From NCBI GenBank assembly GCA_020433455.1, contig JAGRCP010000036.1, positions 4,407 to 48,048 on the forward strand: 43,642 nucleotides of DNA, in the 5' to 3' direction. Shown piece after piece: positions 23,153-31,323 of this stretch; the stretch's first letter is position 1, and every line of letters starts with the position of its first letter. Below the pieces are notes generated by a model. The model saw nothing but the letters and a program-made list of their open reading frames with translations. It made no database searches and was not told where the DNA came from. The position numbers and the translations under genes were made by a program. This stretch comes from Caldilineaceae bacterium (GTDB taxonomy: Bacteria; Chloroflexota; Anaerolineae; Caldilineales; Caldilineaceae).

Positions 23153-23953
23153 TCAATCGTGTAAAAAATGGCGGGGTGATGCATCCGAATTGGTTCTGGT
23201 CATATGGCCCTTTTGCCCCAGGACCAGCCCGATAAAAATCGGCAGCTTCATCATCCGCCGCCAGCGCCACGGCTCCTGAATCAGGCGGTGAAGCCACTCG
23301 ATTTGCAGACGCTGCATCCAGGCCGGCGCCCGGGTCGTCACCCCGGCCGCAAAGTCGAACGCGCCGCCTACGCCCATGGCCGCCCGGACCGGCAGTTCGT
23401 GACGATGGGCGTCGATCCACAAATCCTGCTTGGGGTGACCAAACGCAACGAAAAGGATATCGGCCTGCGCGGCAACCAGACGTGCGTGGATGTCCGGCCA
23501 TGCTGCATCACCGGGATCGCCGCTATAGGTCCCTGCTACCTGAAGGTCGGGATAGCGCTGTGCGAGCCGACGGGCCGTCTCTGCGGCTACGCCCGGTCCC
23601 GCGCCCAGAAAATAGACCCGCCACCCCTGTTGGGCTGCCTTTTCACAGATGCGGTAGATGCCGTCAGAACCGGTGACCCGCTCATGCAGGCGTATGCCCT
23701 GGCGGCGCGCTGCCCAGAGAATGCCCGCTCCGTCGGGGACGCGCAGGTCGGCCCGGGCCAGGGCCGCGGCAAACGCCGGCTGGGTCTGCGCGTCGACCAC
23801 AAATTCGGGATTGACGGTGCAAATCTGGCGGCAGGAGGAAGGCGAAGGATCGTCCAGCCAGGCGGCCAGAATCTCCAACATGGCCGCGAAGTCTACGCAA
23901 TGGATATGGACGCCGGCGATGTTGAACGTTGCCGGAGCAGGGGATGAGGGCAT
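23153..23953 (-). CDS. WecG/TagA/CpsF-family glycosyltransferase
   Basis: A 266-residue GT26 enzyme that adds an N-acetyl-amino sugar (often ManNAc) to a lipid-linked sugar early in teichoic-acid, O-antigen or capsule synthesis. Conserved blocks are CTVNPEFVVDAQ, RVPDGAGILWAARRQG (the Asp is the proposed catalytic residue), VYFLGAGPGVA and LFVAFGHPKQDLWI followed by GVGGAFDFAAG and WLHRLIQEPWRW. The C-terminal basic tail would hold it at the membrane. ATG 23953 begins just before the first conserved strand; it lies 12 bases after the stop of the GT4 gene, so they are co-transcribed. Confidence 0.92.
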   Translation of the reverse strand: MPSSPAPATFNIAGVHIHCVDFAAMLEILAAWLDDPSPSSCRQICTVNPEFVVDAQTQPAFAAALARADLRVPDGAGILWAARRQGIRLHERVTGSDGIYRICEKAAQQGWRVYFLGAGPGVAAETARRLAQRYPDLQVAGTYSGDPGDAAWPDIHARLVAAQADILFVAFGHPKQDLWIDAHRHELPVRAAMGVGGAFDFAAGVTTRAPAWMQRLQIEWLHRLIQEPWRWRRMMKLPIFIGLVLGQKGHMTRTNSDASPRHFLHD

Positions 23954-23964
23954 ATTTCCCGCGC

Positions 23965-25110
23965 TTACCCGGCCCGTCCGGCAGCTTCCAGGACGGCCAG
24001 GGTCTCGGCCGCGGCTTTGTCCCACGAAAAGCGCTTTACGTTCTCATAACCGGCTGCAATGAGATCGGCCCGCAGCGCTTCGTCTCGGCTCAGACGCAAC
24101 ATGGCCGCGGCCATGGCGTCCACGTCGGTGGGATCTATCAGCAGGGCCGCGTCGCCCGCGACTTCGGGCAGGGAGGAGTTATTGGACGTCATAACGGGTA
24201 CTCCAATTTGTTGGGCTTCCAAAACGGGCAAGCCAAATCCTTCGTATAGCGATGGGAAGCAAAAAAATGCTGCGGCTTGGAGCAGTGCGCCGCGCTGTTG
24301 GTCGCTCACATAGCCGGGCAAATGAATGCGTCCCGCCAGGCTGTGGGCCCGGATGCGCGCCAGAATCGGCTCGCTCAGCCAGCCCGGGTTGCCGGCCAGG
24401 ACCAAATCATGTTCCATCTTTCCTGCTTCCGCCAATTTTGTAAAGGCGTCGATCAGCCTTAGCAGGTTCTTGCGCGGCTGGAGCGTGCCCACATAGAGAG
24501 CAAAGGGACGCGTAAGCCCCCACTCCCGGCGAACCGACTGAATTTCTGCCGGAGAGAGAAGGAGTGGCGGGGGCGCAGCAGCCTCATAAATGACTTCGAT
24601 TTTCCGCCACGGCGTCCCGTATTCGGCATGCAAATCCTGGGCCGTGGAGCGGCTGACGCAGATAACGCGCTCGGCTTGCCTTGCACTCCAGCGCGTCCCT
24701 AATTCCAAATACCAACGTTGGCGACGGCTATGGGCCTGGGGCAGGAAGCGGTAGCCTAGATCGTGGATCGTGACTACGCCCGCGGGAGCCTGACGCTGCC
24801 GCATGGCCAGGGGCAGCACGTGGGCGGGCACGAAAAGCGTATCCGGTCCGTCGTCCAGGAGCGCCGGACCCAGCGCCCGGTGAGTCCAGCCCCGCACCGG
24901 GGCAAGATACTCAACGTTCACCCGAGCGGGCAGGAAGCCGTCAGCCGGTGCGAACGCATCCGTCTGAACCGGTTCATCAACGTAGAGGCGCCAATCGTGC
25001 CGATCCGCGCCGGCAGTACGCAGGATGTGGCGGATGATTTCGTATGCGTAGCGCTCGGTCCCGGTTCGCGTGGCCCGCAGCGCGCGCGAAGCATCGATTC
25101 CTATTTGCAA
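23965..25110 (-). CDS. Family 4 glycosyltransferase
   Basis: A 381-residue GT-B enzyme of the mannosyltransferase-like GT4 family. The donor site is clear: YVGTLQPRKNLLRLIDAF, then FPSLYEGFGLPVLEAQQIGV with the two family glutamates (EGFGLPVLE), and SNNSSLPEVAGDAALLIDP. The N-terminal domain starts IGIDASRALRATRTGTERY, typical for GT4 members that build surface polysaccharides. The start is TTG at 25110, with GGGAG about ten bases before it; no ATG is available nearby. It is followed directly by the WecG-type gene, so both probably work on the same lipid-linked glycan. Confidence 0.92.
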   Translation of the reverse strand: MQIGIDASRALRATRTGTERYAYEIIRHILRTAGADRHDWRLYVDEPVQTDAFAPADGFLPARVNVEYLAPVRGWTHRALGPALLDDGPDTLFVPAHVLPLAMRQRQAPAGVVTIHDLGYRFLPQAHSRRQRWYLELGTRWSARQAERVICVSRSTAQDLHAEYGTPWRKIEVIYEAAAPPPLLLSPAEIQSVRREWGLTRPFALYVGTLQPRKNLLRLIDAFTKLAEAGKMEHDLVLAGNPGWLSEPILARIRAHSLAGRIHLPGYVSDQQRGALLQAAAFFCFPSLYEGFGLPVLEAQQIGVPVMTSNNSSLPEVAGDAALLIDPTDVDAMAAAMLRLSRDEALRADLIAAGYENVKRFSWDKAAAETLAVLEAAGRAG

Positions 25111-25180
25111 GCCGTGGCGCTCCCTCCCACGAAAAACCGTGCTGAAATTCAGATTCTAGGCTGAATCTTCCGGGATATGC

Positions 25181-25204
25181 TACAATGGCCCAGTGTGGTA
25201 TAAC
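25181..25204 (+). promoter_or_regulatory. Two possible extended -10 elements upstream of the membrane/SH3 operon
   Basis: TGCTACAAT (TACAAT at 25181-25186) and TGGTATAAC (TATAAC at 25199-25204) both have TG one base before the -10. Neither has a clear -35. They lie in the divergent gap between the GT4 gene and the plus-strand membrane protein gene. Confidence 0.35.
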
Positions 25205-25346
25205 CAGTGTGATTTCCAGTATGATTCAACGGGAGACATGGTAGCAGCCCTCGTGCGTGAGCGTCAACTTGTCGCTCGGTTTGGTTTTGGTGCGCGACGC
25301 CTGCTCGTCAATCCTGAACAACCCATCAACTCACGACTATTTTTCT

Positions 25347-25685
25347 ATGTATTGGCAAAGCCTGCTGGCTGACTTCCTTTGGATACTGGGGCTTGCCGTC
25401 GTCTTAGCCACCGTTAGCTATACGGTCTGGCTTGCGCCGGTTACAAATCGGCCTTTGCGCGTGGTCATGCACACGCCGCGTTTTCTGGCTCCCCTCTGTA
25501 TCGGCATAGAATTTTTCAGCATTGGCATGGCCATGACCGGCCTGGCGGCTTTTCGTCATTCGCCGTGGTGGGAAACTTTAGCGTGGTCAATTTTCGTTAT
25601 TCTATTTGGCATTCAAGCAATCATGTACAGCCTGGCGGGTGCACGCTACGGCTGGGATACCCCCGTTAAAGAGGAGAAGTCATGA
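25347..25685 (+). CDS. Small polytopic membrane protein, uncharacterised
   Basis: A 112-residue protein with three hydrophobic helices (ADFLWILGLAVVLATVSYTV; PLCIGIEFFSIGMAMTGLAA; WSIFVILFGIQAIMYSLAGA). No catalytic motif is visible and I do not recognise a family. The start is uncertain: ATG 25347 gives a protein that begins directly before the first helix, whereas GTG 25257 would add 30 unremarkable residues; neither has a good ribosome-binding site. The stop overlaps the ATG of the SH3-domain gene (ATGA), so the two are coupled, and a shared role at the cell surface is likely. Confidence 0.7.
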   Translation: MYWQSLLADFLWILGLAVVLATVSYTVWLAPVTNRPLRVVMHTPRFLAPLCIGIEFFSIGMAMTGLAAFRHSPWWETLAWSIFVILFGIQAIMYSLAGARYGWDTPVKEEKS

Positions 25686-27055
25686 GCGAGCGTAATTCCC
25701 TGGATGATTGGCAACTTGAGGGGTCGGGTCAGGCCGGCGATCAGTGGCAGTTGCTCGACCAGGAGCAGAGCCTGCCGGAAGATATGCGACTCCGGGAGAC
25801 GGGCGCACCCCCTGCCCAGTGGACGCCGGTGGCGTATGCTGAGGATGAGGGCGGCGGCCGCGGCGGCTGGATCTTGCCCACCTTGATCATTATCGCTCTT
25901 CTGGCGGTTATGGGGTATATCGGCTGGCTGGCTATGAACGGTTTTGAGATCGGCCTGCCGACTAATCAGGCAACGCCCACGGCTCTGCCTGATGATACCA
26001 GCGGCGAACCCGGCGTGGTTGCGGTTTCCGATGCAACCGCCGATACAGCCGATGACGCAGCTGCTGCGCCCACGGCTGAGCCTGCTACGGCCACGCCGCC
26101 GCCGGAGCCCACCGAAGCGCCGACTGCAACGCCCGCAACCGTCGTCCAGCGTGTGGTAACCGTGATCAGCCTATACGGCGTCAATGCGCGGTTGGAGCCG
26201 GGTGACGGTGATGTCGCCACGGTGCTGGAAACCGGGACCACCGGCGTGGTGATCGACGAGAGTGGTGAATGGGTTCGGATCGAACTGGATTCCGGCGAGC
26301 AATATTGGGTCTCTAATTCTGCGGAGCTGGTTGAGTTTACGACGCGTACGGTTGTGGTGGAGGAAGGCGCAACGCCGCCGGTCGGCTCTGAAGCGACCGC
26401 CGTTCCCACCGCGGCGGAAGCGACGGATGCGGCGACGCCCGCGGCCACGGAAGCCGCGACAGACGCCGACGGCGTTACCGCGCGGATCGATTCCGCTGTC
26501 GGCCTCAATGCCCGCAGCGAACCGTCTACTGATGGCGAAGTCGTTATGATTGTTCCGGAGGGGACCGAACTGCCCGTAACCGCGGTCAGCGATGACGGCG
26601 AGTGGGTGGAAGTCACCCTGGAGGACGGCCGCTCTGGCTGGCTGACCGTGGAATTTGTCACCATTACGGGCGATTTGGCCGGCCTGGAGCAAGGCGCTGT
26701 TGAACCGACGCCTGAACCGGCTACGGCAACGGAGCCCATCACCGGGACGACTGCTTTGACCGATACGACTACGGTGACGGGGACATCTACTGTGACGGAT
26801 ACCCAGCCCCAGCCGGATGTCGATCCCATGGTGAGCATTGACAATCTTCTGGGCGCGACCGCCCGCTCCGCGCCGGATACGGGCGCGGACTCCATCGCCA
26901 CGTTGGCACGCGGCACGGAGCTTCCCGCTTTGGGACGCAGCACGGACGATGAGTGGGTACAGGTGGAATTGGAAGATGGAACCGAGGCCTGGCTCTTTGC
27001 CGGGGCCGTCTCGCTCAATGTGGAGATTGGGACGCTGCCCATTGTCGAACCATAG
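25682..27055 (+). CDS. Membrane-anchored protein with three bacterial SH3 domains
   Basis: A 457-residue protein with a cytoplasmic N-terminal segment of about 58 residues, one membrane helix (WILPTLIIIALLAVMGYIGW) and an extracellular part of three SH3b domains. These lie at about 160-218 (VNARLEPGDGDVATVLETG, GEWVRIELDSGEQYWV), 267-330 (LNARSEPSTDGEVVMIVPEG, GEWVEVTLEDGRSGWL) and 387-450 (ATARSAPDTGADSIATLARG, DEWVQVELEDGTEAWL). Long Thr/Ala/Pro/Glu-rich linkers join them. SH3b domains usually bind peptidoglycan or other surface polymers. The start codon overlaps the previous gene, and a terminator follows. Confidence 0.93.
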   Translation: MSERNSLDDWQLEGSGQAGDQWQLLDQEQSLPEDMRLRETGAPPAQWTPVAYAEDEGGGRGGWILPTLIIIALLAVMGYIGWLAMNGFEIGLPTNQATPTALPDDTSGEPGVVAVSDATADTADDAAAAPTAEPATATPPPEPTEAPTATPATVVQRVVTVISLYGVNARLEPGDGDVATVLETGTTGVVIDESGEWVRIELDSGEQYWVSNSAELVEFTTRTVVVEEGATPPVGSEATAVPTAAEATDAATPAATEAATDADGVTARIDSAVGLNARSEPSTDGEVVMIVPEGTELPVTAVSDDGEWVEVTLEDGRSGWLTVEFVTITGDLAGLEQGAVEPTPEPATATEPITGTTALTDTTTVTGTSTVTDTQPQPDVDPMVSIDNLLGATARSAPDTGADSIATLARGTELPALGRSTDDEWVQVELEDGTEAWLFAGAVSLNVEIGTLPIVEP

Positions 27056-27088
27056 ATGCGGCGCGCCCCAATCGAGATGACGCCTATC

Positions 27089-27136
27089 AACCGACAGGGG
27101 CCATGCAAAAATGGTTCCTGTCGGTTCTGTTTTTTT
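27089..27136 (+). terminator. Intrinsic terminator after the SH3-domain gene
   Basis: AACCGACAGG and CCTGTCGGTT (27089-27098 and 27117-27126) pair perfectly, with an inner CCAT/ATGG, followed by CTGTTTTTTTATG on the plus strand. It separates the SH3 gene from the next membrane protein gene. Confidence 0.9.
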
Positions 27137-27165
27137 ATGCTTGAACTGAACGCGGGTGAGGATAC

Positions 27166-28035
27166 ATGATGAAAAGATTGTCCAACTACCGTTTGGGTCC
27201 TATCAGTTGGGCTGCAGGGCTGATCCTTGCGGGGATTTTCCTGCTCTTGCTCAACTTTGAGTTTTTTGCCCGCTTTGAGCCGACTGCCCAATACCTGCTG
27301 GCCGCGCTGTTGGCCCTGGCCGGAGCCGGCTTCTTTCTGGCCGCTTACGCTTCTCCCCGGGAGGATTGGGCCCAGCTCATCCCGGCGTGGACGCTCCTGT
27401 CTCTGGCGAGCATGGCCTTGACCAGCACGATAGCGGGGCTGGATCAGCGCATCAGCGCGTCGCTGATCTTCGTCGGCCTGACTGCCGCCTTCGCCCACAT
27501 CTATCTCCTCAACCGTCAGGAGAATTGGTGGGCCATCATCCCCGGCGGTTTCATGCTGGTGTTGGCTGCGGTCATTGCGCTGAGCGTACGCATCGCCCAG
27601 GCGGAACTATTGGCGGCTCTGCTCTTCCTGGGATTGGGCGGCGTCTTTCTGTTGGTTTTCGCCGCACCGACCCGTCACCGCCAGTGGTGGAGCCTGGTTC
27701 CGGCCGCCGTCCTCATCCTCTTTGGAATCTTCGTCGTGACGCTGGAGAGCGTCAACACTGCGGCGTGGTTGCGCTGGTGGCCGCTGCTGCTCATTTTTGT
27801 GGGCGGAGCCATCGGCTTTATCAACCTGCGTCGGCCCCAAAAAGAGAAGCTGGAGGTGAACACCGCTCCGCCGCCGCGTCGAAAAGACAAGTCCCTGCCT
27901 GCCGCCGCCCCTGCGCCGGCCACAGAGTCTTCCCGCGCGGCGCTGGGCGAATACGTTCGTCCCGCGCCCGGCGCCACGGTGGAGGTTCTCACCGGTCCCG
28001 ATGACGATTGGCCGGAAACCCGGGACGCCGAATAA
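27166..28035 (+). CDS. Polytopic membrane protein with internal repeats, uncharacterised
   Basis: A 289-residue protein with seven to eight hydrophobic helices and a Pro/Ala/Lys-rich soluble C-terminal tail (from about residue 225). Each helix pair is introduced by a Trp-containing boundary: DWAQLIPAWTLLSLAS, NWWAIIPGGFMLVLAA, QWWSLVPAAVLILFGI and RWWPLLLIFVGGAIGF, so the protein looks like a tandem of about 55-residue units. I do not recognise a named family. GTGAGGA precedes ATG 27166; a second ATG follows directly. It is transcribed after the terminator of the SH3 operon and could have its own promoter within the 110-base gap. Confidence 0.8.
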   Translation: MMKRLSNYRLGPISWAAGLILAGIFLLLLNFEFFARFEPTAQYLLAALLALAGAGFFLAAYASPREDWAQLIPAWTLLSLASMALTSTIAGLDQRISASLIFVGLTAAFAHIYLLNRQENWWAIIPGGFMLVLAAVIALSVRIAQAELLAALLFLGLGGVFLLVFAAPTRHRQWWSLVPAAVLILFGIFVVTLESVNTAAWLRWWPLLLIFVGGAIGFINLRRPQKEKLEVNTAPPPRRKDKSLPAAAPAPATESSRAALGEYVRPAPGATVEVLTGPDDDWPETRDAE

Positions 28036-28077
28036 TGCGGTCCGTTAGGGGCAAATTGCCTGCGTTGCCCCTGCTTC

Positions 28078-28659
28078 TCAATCCCTGACCACGATTTTAT
28101 TCCCCTCCATGCTGTCGATGACGGCCAGGGTGATGATGGGGACGCCCAGCCCGGCCAGCCGTTCGCGACCGCCTTCGAATGACTTTTCGATTACGCAGCC
28201 GATGCCGCAGAGCGTAGCGCCGCAGGTCTGAATCAACTCGACCATTGCGCCCAGGGTCTTGCCGCTGGCCAAAAAATCATCGATGAGCAGGACCCGATCC
28301 GCCGCCTCCAAATATTCGGGCGAGACGTTGAGTTCGACGATCCCGCCCTTGGTATGGCTGGGCGCTTCCGCCCGATAGGCGCCCGCGGGCATGGTGATGG
28401 GCCGGGTCTTACGCGCATAGATGACCGGCACGTTAAGCGCCAGCCCGGTCATGAGCGCCGGTGCAATGCCGCTGACCTCGGCCGTAATGACCTTGGTCAC
28501 GCCCGTCACGCCCGCCGCGGCAAAGCCGTCGGCAAAGGCTTCCCCCATCTCCCGGCAGAGCTGGGGATCGAGCTGGTGATTGATGAAGCTATCGACCTTC
28601 AGAATGCCGCCGCCCAAATTGCGCCCCTCGGCGCGGACGCGGTCTACGAGTGCCCGCAT
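28078..28659 (-). CDS. xpt: Xanthine phosphoribosyltransferase
   Basis: Converts xanthine and PRPP to XMP in purine salvage; cytosolic. The 193-residue length equals the family norm (Bacillus Xpt 194). Matching blocks are LKVDSFINHQLDP at 20-32, TAEVSGIAPALMTGLAL, PVIYARKTRP and the PRPP-binding loop VLLIDDFLASGKT at about 122-134, followed by GIGCVIEKSFEGGRE. AAGGAG lies before the ATG at 28659. No purine riboswitch is visible: only about 65 bases separate it from the upstream gene. Confidence 0.96.
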   Translation of the reverse strand: MRALVDRVRAEGRNLGGGILKVDSFINHQLDPQLCREMGEAFADGFAAAGVTGVTKVITAEVSGIAPALMTGLALNVPVIYARKTRPITMPAGAYRAEAPSHTKGGIVELNVSPEYLEAADRVLLIDDFLASGKTLGAMVELIQTCGATLCGIGCVIEKSFEGGRERLAGLGVPIITLAVIDSMEGNKIVVRD

Positions 28660-28723
28660 GAGTCTTCTCCTTCCCGAGGCAGAATAAACTTCTATGGCTC
28701 TTGCATGTTTTCGAATTGCTCGT

Positions 28724-31189
28724 TCATTTTTCGAGTTCCGGCTGCGTTGCGATGAAGGGTAAGTGCAAACGATAGGGGGCGAGCAGAATTTTGACCTCAG
28801 CCTGCCGCGCCATCTCTGGCGCGGCGCCTGTCGTGCTCGCCGTCACTGTAGCCTGCCTGAGCTCGCTGCTTCCGGCTTTTACCCTCAGACGATAGCGAAT
28901 GGCAACGGCGTCCTGTGTCGGTATCTGGCCGGTCCAGGCGACGCCTTGGCGTCCATCCGTCATCGTCAGCGTGATTTCACCCATGGAAGCCTGAAGCGAA
29001 TCCGTAAGAATTTCCATACCGTCAGGGGTAAGGCTCTCGAAGGTGACGCCTGTCTGCACCGCAGCCGGGTCGGGGTTTTCGATGATGGCGGTGACGGCGA
29101 CGCTCTCCCCGGCGGCCGCATACATGGGCGTTACCCGGAGATAGAGGATATCCTGTGCGGCAAAAAACTCGTCGGCTCCGATATCAGCCCGATAGAGGCC
29201 GTCGCCGTTGCCGTCCAGCGGCCGTGGCTGACCATCCATGTCGGACAGGAGAGAGGCGGAACCGTACCAGCCGGCGCGATCAATGAGCGGCGAATCGGCC
29301 CGCAGATGCAGGTCGCCCGCGTCAAGGTCCACGAAGCCTGGGTCTTCGTAGAGATCAGTCGGCGACGGCTGGACGCCTTCCATATCCGTCTCGTTCAGCC
29401 AAAAGCTGTTGTCGGCGGCGTAGATTGTGCCCGTCATGTGCGCGAGGGCGGTGATATGTTGGGCCAGGGCGGTTGCGGCCAGGTATAGATTGCTGTTTGT
29501 CGATCGTATCCCATAGGCTTGACCTGTCTGGCCTGCGGGAGAACCGCCTTCTCCGGCGTGGGTGTAGACGATGCTGTTATGAGCAAGCATGAGCCGACTT
29601 TCTTCCAGCACGATTCCCGCAGCATCGCCTCCGTCTTTTCCGTCGCTGCTAAAGTTTGCACCGGTGCCTGCGCCCGCGCGAATGCCCCGGATAATGTTGC
29701 CGGAGATTTGTCCCATAGCAATATCCTGCATCCTGATGCCAATAGCGCTACCGCCTTCTGCACCTGAATACAGATAATAGTGTGCAGATGGCGCAGAGCC
29801 GGCGACAATGGAACGAATGTCATTGCCATTTATATACAATTGATCGACTTCAAGCAGTGAAATGCCCATGGTCGTCAAGGAAGCGTAGCCGCCATTCACA
29901 TGTTCGATCGCGTTTTCTGTCAGGGAGACGTTGGCGGCATCAGCAATGGCGATAGCTACAGCTTCTCCGCCATAGTTTTCGCCTGTTACATTGCGAATTT
30001 CGAGATTGTCCATCGTCACTTGATCAACGCCCTCTATTCGGACGGCATGCGCGGAAAAGGGGGCTGGAACGCAAAAAGGTGAGTCAGCAGAGTTGGGGCT
30101 TGCACTTTTCTCGCTTGCTTGCGTATTGGCTGTAATCGATCCCGTCACCGGCTCAATATGCACATGGTTCAGTAGAGCTTGGTCGGCTTCCTGTACAAGA
30201 ACGCCAGTATTGATAAGGCTGGAATGGGCGGAATACGCACTAAAATCTGTGAGATTCGAGTCGCTCATGGTAAGGCTGCCGCCACGGACTGCAACGCCGA
30301 AATAGGCGCCGGCCCTATAGTCACAGTACTCTACATCGGCTGAGCAAGGCCTTCCGCCTTGAAGCTGGCCGACTTTAAGCCGATTTAGGCGGACTGCGCT
30401 GCCGTCAGCAAGAATGCCTATAGATCGGCCGCCACTGCCGGTACAACTATATGGATCGCCCGTAGATGTGCCCGCGTCGCCGCCAAGCAGATTGTCGATT
30501 GTTGCGTCTCTGATACCGATCGAATAAGTTCCGGTTATGACAATGCCAATGGCGCTTCCGCCGCGGTAATCTTCCTCATAATCTCCTGTATAGGTTATGT
30601 ATCCGCTGCCCCCCGTCAGTTGTCCAATACGCAATACATCGGCACTAAGCGCCCCTGCGCCTGATAAAGTAAGGGCGACAGCGTCTTCACCGTTGACTGC
30701 CCTTTCGTGTCCGTCGGCGCCGCGTAAATTACGGATGGCGATATGGTCGAGTGAAAGGTTTACATCCGTCATGACCAGACCGGCAGCCAGGACGCCGCGC
30801 CCATCAAGATTGAGCTGCCGTAAGGTAATGGATTGAATTCCGCTTGCACTGATGATAGGTGCAGCCGTAACAGCCGTGATGGTGGGGGGAGCCGAGTCGG
30901 TCCCGCGGATAGTCAGACTATGAGGCAATATGAGCGTCTCTGTGTAGACGCCGACTCCTATACGAATCTCCTCACCCGGGGCGGATGCGTCAATGGCCGC
31001 CTGGATTGAACTGAAGTCGCAGATCAGCGGTTCGGTCTTGCAGACCGTTATCACGCCGGCCGTACTGGTTTTGGAGAATGTCGTACTTGCATAGAGCAGG
31101 CTAATTAACAGGGCAATCGTTGTGGCAAAGAGCAGGATCAGGGAACGAAAGGAGAACGAATTGGCGGGAGTGGATCTTATCGTGTGCAT
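28724..31189 (-). CDS. Secreted right-handed beta-helix protein
   Basis: An 821-residue exported protein. The N-terminus is basic with a hydrophobic helix (LILLFATTIALLISLLYAST). IQAAIDASAPGEEIRIGVGV opens a pectate-lyase-like parallel beta-helix, with many turns such as VSLTENAIEHVNGG, LYINGNDIRSI and GQISGNIIRGIRAG up to about residue 640. The region LHLRADSPLIDRAGW and GNGDGLYRADIGADEF ends the helix; a beta-sandwich of the CARDB/DUF11 kind follows (LYLRVTPMYAAAGESVAVTA). The last residues are YRLHLPFIA plus a short charged end, similar to the LP(L/F)(V/I) tails I recall on secreted Chloroflexota proteins. No catalytic residues can be pointed to, so adhesion or glycan binding is as likely as hydrolysis. 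ATG 31189 has GGAGG upstream. Confidence 0.85.
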   Translation of the reverse strand: MHTIRSTPANSFSFRSLILLFATTIALLISLLYASTTFSKTSTAGVITVCKTEPLICDFSSIQAAIDASAPGEEIRIGVGVYTETLILPHSLTIRGTDSAPPTITAVTAAPIISASGIQSITLRQLNLDGRGVLAAGLVMTDVNLSLDHIAIRNLRGADGHERAVNGEDAVALTLSGAGALSADVLRIGQLTGGSGYITYTGDYEEDYRGGSAIGIVITGTYSIGIRDATIDNLLGGDAGTSTGDPYSCTGSGGRSIGILADGSAVRLNRLKVGQLQGGRPCSADVEYCDYRAGAYFGVAVRGGSLTMSDSNLTDFSAYSAHSSLINTGVLVQEADQALLNHVHIEPVTGSITANTQASEKSASPNSADSPFCVPAPFSAHAVRIEGVDQVTMDNLEIRNVTGENYGGEAVAIAIADAANVSLTENAIEHVNGGYASLTTMGISLLEVDQLYINGNDIRSIVAGSAPSAHYYLYSGAEGGSAIGIRMQDIAMGQISGNIIRGIRAGAGTGANFSSDGKDGGDAAGIVLEESRLMLAHNSIVYTHAGEGGSPAGQTGQAYGIRSTNSNLYLAATALAQHITALAHMTGTIYAADNSFWLNETDMEGVQPSPTDLYEDPGFVDLDAGDLHLRADSPLIDRAGWYGSASLLSDMDGQPRPLDGNGDGLYRADIGADEFFAAQDILYLRVTPMYAAAGESVAVTAIIENPDPAAVQTGVTFESLTPDGMEILTDSLQASMGEITLTMTDGRQGVAWTGQIPTQDAVAIRYRLRVKAGSSELRQATVTASTTGAAPEMARQAEVKILLAPYRLHLPFIATQPELEK

Positions 31190-31323
31190 GGTCTGCCTCC
31201 AGTTTTTCGGCTCATTGAACGCGTATTCAGTTATCCGTCTGGCGTAGAGCATACGTCGAAATTTGCTTCACGATACGTTCAGTTACCCGAATAGTGGGTT
31301 CTACATGCTAACGACTATCATGA

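Noticed and set aside
23002-23235. Plus-strand small gene of 77 codons
   Set aside because: It overlaps the 3' end of the WecG-type gene, lacks a ribosome-binding site and has no recognisable motif.
25966-27498. Minus-strand open frame of 510 codons rich in Ser/Thr/Val
   Set aside because: Antisense of the SH3-domain gene and its Thr/Ala linkers; it would also run through a terminator.
28660-28723. Purine riboswitch upstream of xpt
   Set aside because: Only about 65 bases are available and no aptamer-like three-way junction or terminator is visible.
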